DNA of 64,000 nt, taken from Viridibacillus sp050279675. Lineage in GTDB: Bacteria > Bacillota > Bacilli > Bacillales_A > Planococcaceae. The stretch spans positions 119,643 to 183,642 of the forward strand of contig NZ_JBNNUK010000007.1 of the NCBI RefSeq assembly GCF_050279675.1, in the 5' to 3' direction. Under the pieces are notes generated by a model, which did no database searches, was not told the DNA's origin, and saw only the letters and a list, made by a program, of their open reading frames with translations. Of this stretch, positions 1-8,266 are shown one piece after another; position 1 is the first letter of the stretch, and every line of letters begins with the position of its first letter. A program made the position numbers and the translations under genes.

Positions 1-1227
1 ACGGTATTTCTCATGAGCTTCTGTTTGTAATGTTTCCCCCACAAATACACCCGAATAATTTGAATTAACATAAGGAGTACGATTTCCATTATGCCAATCA
101 AGTGCTACCATCCCTGTTTCACCTGCATCGAGGGCTTCAGCCTTTTCGTTTAACAGTTGAAAAAGAGTTAAATTTCTCTCTTTCGATTCCTGAGTATAAG
201 ATGCTGGTACTTGGTGTTTTATAAAACTCGCAAAAATATCACCAACTGCTACTTGCCCTGCCTCATATGCATATAAACCAGGGAGAATACCATTTTCCAC
301 AACTCCTGAGATACCTGGTATAGTAATCTCTTGTTCACTTAATAGTAAATGGCAACTTGATGTCCCCATAACGATTTGGAGGATTCCAGGTTTATAGATG
401 CCAGCACCAGGGACTGCCGCATGTGCATCTATAATACTTGCGCTAACAGTTGTATTTTCTGAAAGACCAAGTAAATTAGCAAAATAAGGTGTTAACGTTC
501 CTGCAGAGCTACCTACTGGTATTACCTCGCCTTTAAGTTGAAGTGTGTAGACTTCTGCTAACTTCGGATGAATAGATTGAAGTATCTTTTTATCTAAATA
601 TCCGACTTTTGTTTGCCAAAGTCCTTTATAACCTGCAGAACATATACTTCTAGATACATTCCCCGTTAATAGTGAAACAATCCAATCTCCAGCTTCTAAA
701 AAATAATCGGTACTTTCAAATAGAGTAGGTGTATCATTTAAAATTTCCAACAACTTCGGAAGTAACCACTCAGAAGAAATGACACCGCCATATTTATCAA
801 GATAAGGATGATCTGCCAGCTTCTCCGTTATCAACTGTGCCTCTTTCTCAGCACTATGACTCTTCCACAACTTTGCATAAGCATGTGGTTGATTAACATA
901 CATCTCCTTACTACATAATGGAGATAACTGCTGATCCACCGGTAAACAAGTACAGCTAGTAAAAGCGACGCCCATTCCTTTTATATTATTAGGATCCACT
1001 TTCGTTTCTTCCAATAAACTCCGTACAGTAGTCGTTAATACTTCTACATAGTCATTCGGATTTTGTAACACCATATTCGCTTTAAGGAAGTTGCCATTTA
1101 ATGATTTTGTCATAACCCCATGTGGGTAAGACATTTCAGCTACTTTAATGATGGCGCCATTTTCATGATCCACTAAGACGGCTCTAGCAGATTCTGAACC
1201 AAAATCTATACCAATTACATAATTCAT
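1..1227 (-). CDS. araB: AraB-type ribulokinase (FGGY family), partial at window edge
   Basis: FGGY-family sugar kinase of the ribulokinase type, which phosphorylates a ketopentose at the expense of ATP in the cytosol. 409 residues are visible; the C-terminus lies outside the window. The N-terminus reads GIDFGSESARAVLV, followed by a YPHG segment, the FTSCTCLP motif near residue 100 and a DAHAAVPGAG segment that carries the expected catalytic Asp region; all are typical of AraB rather than of GlpK or XylB. The ATG at 1225-1227 follows GGAGGAGCTAAAG. It sits 14 nt downstream of fucI, so it is probably the end of the same operon. The true substrate (L-ribulose, D-ribulose or L-fuculose) cannot be fixed from sequence. 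Confidence 0.85.
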   Translation of the reverse strand, partial: MNYVIGIDFGSESARAVLVDHENGAIIKVAEMSYPHGVMTKSLNGNFLKANMVLQNPNDYVEVLTTTVRSLLEETKVDPNNIKGMGVAFTSCTCLPVDQQLSPLCSKEMYVNQPHAYAKLWKSHSAEKEAQLITEKLADHPYLDKYGGVISSEWLLPKLLEILNDTPTLFESTDYFLEAGDWIVSLLTGNVSRSICSAGYKGLWQTKVGYLDKKILQSIHPKLAEVYTLQLKGEVIPVGSSAGTLTPYFANLLGLSENTTVSASIIDAHAAVPGAGIYKPGILQIVMGTSSCHLLLSEQEITIPGISGVVENGILPGLYAYEAGQVAVGDIFASFIKHQVPASYTQESKERNLTLFQLLNEKAEALDAGETGMVALDWHNGNRTPYVNSNYSGVFVGETLQTEAHEKYR

Positions 1228-1241
1228 CTTTAGCTCCTCCT

Positions 1242-3026
1242 TTATCTATAAAGAGGTCCAAAATTTTGACATGCTCTAAAATCAGCTTGTTCACTTTCTT
1301 GCGTACCAAACATATTCCAAGCATTCGGTCTAAACAATTTATCATTAGCTACATTGTGCATGTTGACTGGAATGCGAAGCATAGATGCTAATGTGATAAA
1401 TTCGGCACCTACATGGCCGTATGTTAAAACACAATGGTTTGCGCCCCAATTATTCATCACTGAATACACATCTGTGAACGCACCTTCACCCGTAATATTT
1501 GGTACAAACCATGTCGTTGGCCAAGTTGGATCTGTGCGAAGATCTAGCGTATCATGCATATCTTCTTCGAGTTCGACAGTATGACCTTCTGCTAGTTGCA
1601 ACACTGGTCCAAGGCCTTTGACATAATTTAATCGTGCAATCGTTACAGGCATTTCTCCCTTTGTTGTAAAATCGGTCGAGTAACCACCGCCACGGAAATA
1701 TTCTGTTGAAGCTGGTCTCCACTTTGTATTTTCTATACAATGTTCGATTTCTTCATCCGTTACTTCCCAGAAAGGTTTAATCGCTGGCTTGCCATCAATT
1801 TGTTGATGTCCAGTTCCATCGAGTGCCGCTGAACCAGAGTTAATCAGATGTATAAAACCATTTGCCGCTCTTCCAACAGGCTCTTTGCCTGTCACACGTT
1901 TAACTGCTGATGGACTCCAATACGTCCGAACATCTGCAAATACCTGTGCCGTATTCGTCAATAAATGCCCGAAAGCCATCGTTACACCGTTCAAACTATC
2001 ATTTTCAGTTGCAAGTAGATAGGGTGCCCGCTTACCATTCCAATCAAATGACGAGTTTAATATCGTTTCCATAAAATCACCGTTAGGGAAATGATCGGTC
2101 CATTGACGTTGCCCTTGGAAACCTGCTATTAAAGCATTTCTACCTAAAGCTTCTTCTTCCCAACCTTTTGCAGCCATTTTGTCATTACCAACCATTAAAT
2201 CTTTCGTGATTAATGTCATTTTTATCGACGTTTCTAAATCCTTTGCTAGTTGTTCATCTGTGCGTTTAAACGCCTCTTTATTATTATCTTGACCAAAAAT
2301 GAATTTTTCCTTAACCCATTTATAAGCTCTATCATATTCTTCTTCGTCAAAAATATTTAAATCTAATCTTCTCACAAACTCGCTCATATCAATGTATTCA
2401 TTGCGCATACCTAAATACTCTTGGAAGAAATCATCCTTTACAATACTTCCGGCAATCCCCATAGACACAGATCCCATTGCTAAATAAGATTTTCCTTTTA
2501 ATGTTGCAACTACAATCGCTGCCTTTGTAAATTTCAATAATTTTTGTTGTACATCTTGAGGAATCTCGGAATCTCCTGCATCTTGTACGTCTTCACCGTA
2601 TATTCCATACGCAGGTAGCCCTTTTTGATTGTATGCAGCTAGTACTGCAGCTAAATACACTGCTCCAGGTCTTTCAGTTCCATTAAAACCCCAAACAGCT
2701 TTTGGAAGTTGTGGATCCATATCCATTGTTTCACTACCATAACACCAACATGGCGTGACAGTAATCGATATACCAACACCTTCTTTTTTAAACTTTTCTG
2801 CTGCTCTCGCTGCCTCTGCTACGCCTCCAATACAACTATCTGCGATGACACATTCTACTGGTTGCCCATTATAGTAAGATAAATTTTCACTTAGAAACTT
2901 TGCTACAGCTTTAGCCATACCCATCGTCGTTTCCTCAAGTGATTCTCTTACTCCTCTTCTTCGCCCATCAATTGCTGGTCGAATACCAATCTTAGGTAAA
3001 TCGCCAATATATCTGTTATTCATCAT
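1242..3026 (-). CDS. fucI: L-fucose isomerase
   Basis: Interconverts L-fucose and L-fuculose, and in many organisms also D-arabinose and D-ribulose, using Mn2+. The length of 594 residues matches the family (about 590). The metal ligands known from E. coli FucI (E337, D361, H528) have counterparts here at E341 (ATENDSLNG), D365 (VFADVRTYW) and H531 (WGANHCVLTYGH). The ATG at 3026 lies 8 nt after AGGAGG; a second in-frame ATG follows directly, so the start could be one codon later. It lies between the RhaB/FucK-type kinase (12 nt gap) and the AraB-type kinase, which places it in a fuculose pathway operon. Confidence 0.96.
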   Translation of the reverse strand: MMNNRYIGDLPKIGIRPAIDGRRRGVRESLEETTMGMAKAVAKFLSENLSYYNGQPVECVIADSCIGGVAEAARAAEKFKKEGVGISITVTPCWCYGSETMDMDPQLPKAVWGFNGTERPGAVYLAAVLAAYNQKGLPAYGIYGEDVQDAGDSEIPQDVQQKLLKFTKAAIVVATLKGKSYLAMGSVSMGIAGSIVKDDFFQEYLGMRNEYIDMSEFVRRLDLNIFDEEEYDRAYKWVKEKFIFGQDNNKEAFKRTDEQLAKDLETSIKMTLITKDLMVGNDKMAAKGWEEEALGRNALIAGFQGQRQWTDHFPNGDFMETILNSSFDWNGKRAPYLLATENDSLNGVTMAFGHLLTNTAQVFADVRTYWSPSAVKRVTGKEPVGRAANGFIHLINSGSAALDGTGHQQIDGKPAIKPFWEVTDEEIEHCIENTKWRPASTEYFRGGGYSTDFTTKGEMPVTIARLNYVKGLGPVLQLAEGHTVELEEDMHDTLDLRTDPTWPTTWFVPNITGEGAFTDVYSVMNNWGANHCVLTYGHVGAEFITLASMLRIPVNMHNVANDKLFRPNAWNMFGTQESEQADFRACQNFGPLYR

Positions 3027-3038
3027 TTCAATTACCTC

Positions 3039-4472
3039 CTAAATGAAAGTTTTATATTGTTCTATTATTTCCTGCCAGCGTGCTTGGTCCTGTGGTATAA
3101 ATTCATCCGGATGAAATGAGCGAGATACAAGAACTCTTCCTTCTTCTATCGAATTTATTTCACCTAAGGCTCGTAACTGTGATAAACCATTACCAATTGA
3201 ACTCGCTTCAATGGGCCCAGCAAATACAACCTTCCCTGTTGCATTGGCAATCAATTGACATAGCGATATGTTTTGAGCCCCGCCTCCGCCAATATAGATT
3301 TCCGTTGTAGATTGTGATGCTAATTGCTCTATGTTTTTAATCACTTTTGCATAACTAATTGCTACACTTTCAGTAAAGCAACGTACATATTCTCCAATTG
3401 TACTTGGTGTCGCTTGGGCCGTTTTCGCACAATACGTTTCGATTGCTAAGGTCATCGATTTAGGATTAAAGAAAAGAGGATCTTCTGGATCGATTATTGT
3501 TTTAAAAGCGGAAGCTTCCAAAAACCCTTGCCTCTCAATGTCATAGGATACTTTCATTCCTGATGCGTTCCATTCCTCACGTAACTTTTGTAAAATCCAA
3601 AAACCCATTGCATTCTTTTGAAAACGAATTGCCCCTTCACTCGTGCCCTCATTTGTAAAGCCTGCTTCAAACGCATCCCTACTAACTATCGGTTTGTCAA
3701 CTTCTTTGCCGACTAAGCACCAAGTCCCAATACTCATGAAAACTGCATTTTGTCTATTAATTGGCAAGGCGGATAATGCACAAGCTGTATCGTGACCGGG
3801 TACTAAAGCCATTTGAATTGATGGGAAATCTAATACATCTCCTATCATTTGATGTGGCATTTCAATAGATGCTAAAGGTAGCTGTTGGCGAAAAATCAAT
3901 TGCATAAGTCCTTCATCCCATTGCTTGCTTTCATGATTCACTAACTGTGACGTTGAAGATATAGAGTATTCGTTTAACGCAATATTCGATAAACCATATA
4001 ACAATAAATTAGGCATCATCAAGATAGACTGACAAAGCTCCCTATAGTTAGGGGATTTTTCGTAAATGGCCATAAGTTGAAATAGGGTATTAATAGTGGA
4101 GATTTCATTTCCTGTTCTTTTAAATAACTCATAAGGATCTATTAGTTTTTTCAACTTCTGAAGTTGCGGCTCAGAATGTGTATCTCTATATGAGAAGGGC
4201 AACGATAACAGTGCATACTCTTTATTTAGTAATCCTATATCGACACCCCACGTATCAATTCCAAGTGAGGCAGCTGGAAAATCAACCTTTTGCAAACCTG
4301 TCTTTAATTCTTTTATAAGTACAGGATAATCCCAATAATAATGACCTTGAACTAATTGTGGCTTATTGTTAAATCTGTGGATCTCCTTGATAGAAATCGT
4401 ATCGCCATCAAATTTTTCCGCTATTAATCTTCCGCTTGAAGCGCCTAAATCATACGCAAGAACAGTTGTCAC
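3039..4472 (-). CDS. fucK: rhamnulokinase/L-fuculokinase (FGGY family, RhaB type)
   Basis: FGGY kinase that most resembles rhamnulokinase; in this context it probably phosphorylates L-fuculose (or D-ribulose) at O1 to make the FucA substrate. The N-terminal phosphate-binding motif AYDLGASSGR is at about residues 6-15, GIDTWGVDIG at about 71-80, and the catalytic GHDTA at about 227-231. I chose the GTG at 4470-4472, 7 nt after GAGGTG; an in-frame TTG two codons upstream (4478) is too close to that ribosome binding site. The site overlaps the fucA stop codon, indicating translational coupling. Assignment to fuculose rather than rhamnulose rests on the neighbours fucI, fucA and fucU; no rhamnose isomerase is present here. 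Confidence 0.85.
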   Translation of the reverse strand: MTTVLAYDLGASSGRLIAEKFDGDTISIKEIHRFNNKPQLVQGHYYWDYPVLIKELKTGLQKVDFPAASLGIDTWGVDIGLLNKEYALLSLPFSYRDTHSEPQLQKLKKLIDPYELFKRTGNEISTINTLFQLMAIYEKSPNYRELCQSILMMPNLLLYGLSNIALNEYSISSTSQLVNHESKQWDEGLMQLIFRQQLPLASIEMPHQMIGDVLDFPSIQMALVPGHDTACALSALPINRQNAVFMSIGTWCLVGKEVDKPIVSRDAFEAGFTNEGTSEGAIRFQKNAMGFWILQKLREEWNASGMKVSYDIERQGFLEASAFKTIIDPEDPLFFNPKSMTLAIETYCAKTAQATPSTIGEYVRCFTESVAISYAKVIKNIEQLASQSTTEIYIGGGGAQNISLCQLIANATGKVVFAGPIEASSIGNGLSQLRALGEINSIEEGRVLVSRSFHPDEFIPQDQARWQEIIEQYKTFI

Positions 4473-4484
4473 AATCAATCACCT

Positions 4485-5129
4485 CTACTCTCGAAGTAAT
4501 TTCGAGCGATATTTCTCTGAAGAAAGATTTCTTAATGCTAAACATTCTTCGTCCGTTAATATTCTAGGACCGCCAAAAATCGTACTAATAGTAAATACTT
4601 TGGCCGATTCCTCTGTTAGTTGCATGAAAAAATACGCTTCCTTCATTGTTTTCCCGACAGTTAGTACACCATGATTCCTCATAATCATCACATCATGATC
4701 CAAAACAAGTTCAGATACTTTCTCAGCCAATTCATGAGTAGTTGGAATGACGTAATCGATATAACCAACCTTTTTCACCATGGCAGGGAAATCCGGAAAT
4801 AGTGGTGGAATGTTTTGTCCTGCAGAGGATACACCTACCGAGTAAGTTGGATGTGCATGGAGAACTGCTTGAATCTCATGATTATCTCTAAAGCATGTTA
4901 AATGCATTAAAACTTCTGATGAAGGACGCAAATCTCCCTCGATTTCACCGGACTCAATATGAACCTTAACCCATTCTTCATCTGCTATTTCTTTTAAGTC
5001 ATAACCACTTGGAGAAATATACATATACTCTCCATCCCTCATACTTAAATTGCCACCCGCACCAACCACTAAACCACTTTGCACTAATTCTGTTGCGTAC
5101 TTTTGTAGATCTTGAATTACACTAGTCAT
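4485..5129 (-). CDS. fucA: class II aldolase, L-fuculose-1-phosphate aldolase type
   Basis: Zinc-dependent class II aldolase that would split L-fuculose-1-phosphate into DHAP and L-lactaldehyde (or D-ribulose-1-phosphate into DHAP and glycolaldehyde). At 214 residues it has the usual FucA length. The zinc ligands are visible as H91 and H93 (HAHPTYSVG) and H153 (MRNHGVLTVG), and the catalytic Glu corresponds to E72 (RPSSEVLMH). The ATG follows GGGAGG. The gene is 4 nt downstream of the oxidoreductase gene. RhaD and AraD are sister families, but the length and the isomerase next door favour FucA. Confidence 0.92.
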   Translation of the reverse strand: MTSVIQDLQKYATELVQSGLVVGAGGNLSMRDGEYMYISPSGYDLKEIADEEWVKVHIESGEIEGDLRPSSEVLMHLTCFRDNHEIQAVLHAHPTYSVGVSSAGQNIPPLFPDFPAMVKKVGYIDYVIPTTHELAEKVSELVLDHDVMIMRNHGVLTVGKTMKEAYFFMQLTEESAKVFTISTIFGGPRILTDEECLALRNLSSEKYRSKLLRE

Positions 5130-5133
5130 CCAA

Positions 5134-6099
5134 TCACGCCCTCCCTTTTAATGTTGTTTGGAATTCTTCTAGAATCGCTACTTGTTCTAACATGGAATCG
5201 AAAGGATAGGGCTGAAACTCCCTTTGCTCAATGCTTTTTTGGAAATGTTCAATTTGATTTTTATAGGCATTCCCCTCAATATGTTGCGAGCTTAGTTGCC
5301 CATTTTGAATCAATTGAATAACTCCAAAATCCTGATTTAAATCTGTACGAAAGGCAAAGGGTAATCTGAGACTACCTTCTGTCCCAATTAGATCGACTGA
5401 TTGTGAAAACTCACCTAAAAAACTGCAGTCGATTAGTCCAAGAATTCCATCTTCATATTGCACTTGAATAGTTAAATGGACATCCACATTACTTTTACGC
5501 CCTTGCAATACATGATATGTAACTACCTTTTTATCAAGTAAAAATTGTTGGACATTTATACAATAACAGCCGATATCATACAAAGCGCCACCACCAAGAT
5601 TGGGATTTACACGTATATCATCTGTCCAATTTTCTAATGTAAAATGAAATTGACTTCGAATAGTTAATACTTCGCCTATTGCGCCTTCTTCTAATAGCTT
5701 TTTAGTCTCTATAATTTGTGGATGAAAACGATACATAAAAGCTTCCATCACTTTTACTTTTTTCTCGATACTTTTTTGTTGAATTATTTGAAGTTCTTCT
5801 AGCGACAAGACTATTGGCTTTTCGCATAATACATGCTTGCCATGCTCAATTGCTTTCATAATCCATTCGAAATGAAAACTATTAGGTAATGCAATATAAA
5901 CTGCATCAATTTCGTCCATATCAAGGAGCTGATTGTAATCATTCAGTGTATAGGGTATCTGAAATGCTTGTTGGATTTCAGTTAAATCTTGGCTACGGCT
6001 TGCGATTGCAAGAATATTTCCCCCTGCTTCTTGGATTGCTGGCATAACATAGTTTTTAGCAATATTCGCTGCACTTAAAATGCCCCATTTAATCGTCAA
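5134..6099 (-). CDS. Gfo/Idh/MocA family NAD(P)-dependent oxidoreductase
   Basis: 321-residue dehydrogenase of the Gfo/Idh/MocA family: an N-terminal Rossmann fold (WGILSAANIAK, residues 5-15), the hallmark CEKP at 92-95, and a C-terminal beta-sheet substrate domain containing GGGALYDIGCY. It probably oxidises or reduces a sugar or sugar acid linked to the same pathway, but the substrate is unknown. The best start is TTG (6097-6099) preceded by AAAGGGGGC; there is no ATG nearby. It is the first gene after a stem-loop that separates the transporter genes from the catabolic genes. Confidence 0.88.
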   Translation of the reverse strand: MTIKWGILSAANIAKNYVMPAIQEAGGNILAIASRSQDLTEIQQAFQIPYTLNDYNQLLDMDEIDAVYIALPNSFHFEWIMKAIEHGKHVLCEKPIVLSLEELQIIQQKSIEKKVKVMEAFMYRFHPQIIETKKLLEEGAIGEVLTIRSQFHFTLENWTDDIRVNPNLGGGALYDIGCYCINVQQFLLDKKVVTYHVLQGRKSNVDVHLTIQVQYEDGILGLIDCSFLGEFSQSVDLIGTEGSLRLPFAFRTDLNQDFGVIQLIQNGQLSSQHIEGNAYKNQIEHFQKSIEQREFQPYPFDSMLEQVAILEEFQTTLKGRA

Positions 6100-6118
6100 T
6101 TGTATGCCCCCTTTAGAA

Positions 6119-6140
6119 AAGGGCTGTTTTTACAGCCCTT
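6119..6140 (-). terminator. stem-loop between transporter and catabolic genes
   Basis: AAGGGCTGT, a 4-nt loop and ACAGCCCTT form a perfect 9-bp stem on the minus strand, followed by TTTTCT. It lies after rbsB and just before the oxidoreductase gene. It could be a partial terminator or an mRNA 3' stabiliser that makes the importer mRNA more abundant than the enzyme mRNA. I see no clear promoter in 6141-6214, so the enzyme genes probably depend on read-through. Confidence 0.75.
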
Positions 6141-6214
6141 ATTAACCTTTAATAAATAGATTTTTCTTCAACTAATTTATTAGAAAAGTAGATTTTATTT
6201 AGAAACACCAATAA

Positions 6215-7201
6215 TTATTCGTAAATCGCTGCTTTAATTTCATCCGTGTCAATATTGTCTTTGTCGTACCAATAGAAACCAGTATCGATTGATTTTTCAA
6301 CACTCTCGCCTTTAATTGAAGCTACTGCAGCTTTAACAGTTTCATAACCAATACCAACTGGATTTTGAGTTACAGCTCCTGCCATTAATCCACTCTTAAT
6401 CGCATCAATTTGCTGTTTACCTGAGTCAAAACCAACAACGACAATTTTGCCTACTTTATTCATCTCTTGTACTGCATTTACTACTCCAATTGCAGAACCT
6501 TCATTAGAGCCGAAAATGCCTTTTAAATCCGGATGTGCTTGCATAATAGCTTTTGCCAAGTCAGTTGATTTCAAATGATCACCCTCACCATATTGAATAT
6601 CAACTATTTTAATATCTGGATATTTACTTTCGATTTGCTCTTTAAAACCATCTCTACGACCTTTACCAGTTAATGAAGTTTGATCTTGAACGATTAGGGC
6701 AATTTTCCCTTTGCCACCTATAAACTCGGCCATCTTATCAGCTGCTAATGCTGCAGCTGCTTTATTGTCCGTAGATGCAGTTGCAACAGGGATTTCACTT
6801 TCCACACCTGAGTCAAACGCAACAATTGGAATATTTTTTTCCTTAGCTTCATCTAATAACGGCACTGATGCTTTAGAATCCAATGCCGCAAAGCCTATAG
6901 AAGCTGGTTTTTTATCTAAAACTGCACGTAACATTTCAATTTGTTTATCAACTTGCGCTTCAGTTTCGGGACCTTCAAATGTAATTTTTACATCAAACTC
7001 ATCAGCAGCCTTTTCAGCACCCTGTTTTACAGCTTGCCAAAATTGATGTTGGAACCCTTTTGATACAATCGCTACATAAGGTTTATCAGAGCTTACTGCT
7101 TCTTTTTCACCTTCACTTGTCGCTCCCTCTTTATCATTACATGCACCAAGTAACATCGATACTGCTAATAATCCGCCTAGAAAAATCGATTTCTTTTTCA
7201 T
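6215..7201 (-). CDS. rbsB: sugar ABC transporter substrate-binding lipoprotein (RbsB family)
   Basis: Extracellular sugar-binding protein of the ribose/periplasmic-binding-protein type, anchored as a lipoprotein. Residues 1-21 are a lipoprotein signal with lipobox LLGAC (C21), followed by an acidic linker and a two-lobed PBP domain beginning KPYVAIVSKG. The DRxSTD-type hinge region (TASTDNKAAA) and the VVVGFDSG motif are typical of RbsB-like proteins. 328 residues is normal for the family. It is 55 nt downstream of the permease. The ligand is presumably L-fucose, D-arabinose or a related sugar, judged only from the neighbouring enzymes. Confidence 0.88.
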   Translation of the reverse strand: MKKKSIFLGGLLAVSMLLGACNDKEGATSEGEKEAVSSDKPYVAIVSKGFQHQFWQAVKQGAEKAADEFDVKITFEGPETEAQVDKQIEMLRAVLDKKPASIGFAALDSKASVPLLDEAKEKNIPIVAFDSGVESEIPVATASTDNKAAAALAADKMAEFIGGKGKIALIVQDQTSLTGKGRRDGFKEQIESKYPDIKIVDIQYGEGDHLKSTDLAKAIMQAHPDLKGIFGSNEGSAIGVVNAVQEMNKVGKIVVVGFDSGKQQIDAIKSGLMAGAVTQNPVGIGYETVKAAVASIKGESVEKSIDTGFYWYDKDNIDTDEIKAAIYE

Positions 7202-7256
7202 TTCTTTGCCCCCTTTGTTTAATTTATATCAAGTCTAGAACGACCTCATATCACAT

Positions 7257-8255
7257 TTAGCCTTTACCCCTACGTAATATATCCATGTATACCGCTAAGA
7301 TAATAACAAAACCAATCACTACTGTTTGCCATTCTTGTGGAATTGATAATACTCGTAATCCATTAGTCAAGACACTCATAATTAATGCACCGATAATTGT
7401 TCCGATAATTGTTCCTTTTCCCCCACTAAGCGAAGTACCACCAATTACAACAGCAGCAATTGCTTCTAATTCATACCCTTGACCTAATGCAGGTTGAGCA
7501 GAATTTAATCGTGATGCCATTAACACACCTGCGATACCTGTAAAAGCACCCGCTAGCGTATAAATCGTCATTTTCCAGTAATCTACATTCACGCCTGAAA
7601 GCTTTGTTGCATCCTCATTACTACCAATGGCTAAATTAAAACGCCCCAATATCGTTTTAGATAAGATAATTGCCGCTATAATGCCGAGGACAAAGAATAT
7701 CAATACAGCATTTGGAATATTAACGCCTGGAATAATTGAACCTAAAGCAATTTTTGTAAACATAGGCTTATCTGTAAAGTAGATTGGAGCAGCCTTTGAT
7801 ATAACTAATGCTAATCCTTTCGCTATCATCATCATCGCCAATGTTGCAACAAATGGCGGTATTTTTAATTTAGTAATAGCAATACCACACAGCAAACCAC
7901 AAAGTGCACCTGTTAAAATACCACCAATGACACCGACTACAATTGGCAAATCTGAATTAACGACGATTATACCTGTAATCACAGATGACAAGGTCATGAC
8001 AGTTCCGACAGATAAGTCAATCCCTCCTGTAATAATGACAAAGGTTGCACCTAATGCTAATATCCCTATAACTGCAGTAGATAATAAAATACCCACAATA
8101 TTACTCCATTGCATGAAACTGGATGAAGAAAACGAGAAAAAAATAACCAATACTACTAAACTACTAAAAGCTAGCACTTGTTGTAATGTATTGGATGGAA
8201 TTCCCTTATTCTTTTTCTTAGTCACTGTTATTCGATCTAATGTATCCGCTTTCAT
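7257..8255 (-). CDS. rbsC: sugar ABC transporter permease (RbsC family)
   Basis: Integral membrane permease of a ribose-type importer, 332 residues with about eight to ten hydrophobic segments. Family signatures include GGIDLSVGTVM, the EDATKLSGVNVD cytoplasmic loop that contacts the ATPase, and VVIGGTSLSGGKGTIIGT. It would form the membrane channel with RbsA and receive sugar from RbsB. The ATG follows AAGGGGGGA. The gene is 11 nt downstream of rbsA, consistent with one mRNA. Confidence 0.9.
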   Translation of the reverse strand: MKADTLDRITVTKKKNKGIPSNTLQQVLAFSSLVVLVIFFSFSSSSFMQWSNIVGILLSTAVIGILALGATFVIITGGIDLSVGTVMTLSSVITGIIVVNSDLPIVVGVIGGILTGALCGLLCGIAITKLKIPPFVATLAMMMIAKGLALVISKAAPIYFTDKPMFTKIALGSIIPGVNIPNAVLIFFVLGIIAAIILSKTILGRFNLAIGSNEDATKLSGVNVDYWKMTIYTLAGAFTGIAGVLMASRLNSAQPALGQGYELEAIAAVVIGGTSLSGGKGTIIGTIIGALIMSVLTNGLRVLSIPQEWQTVVIGFVIILAVYMDILRRGKG

Positions 8256-8266
8256 ATTATCCCCCC

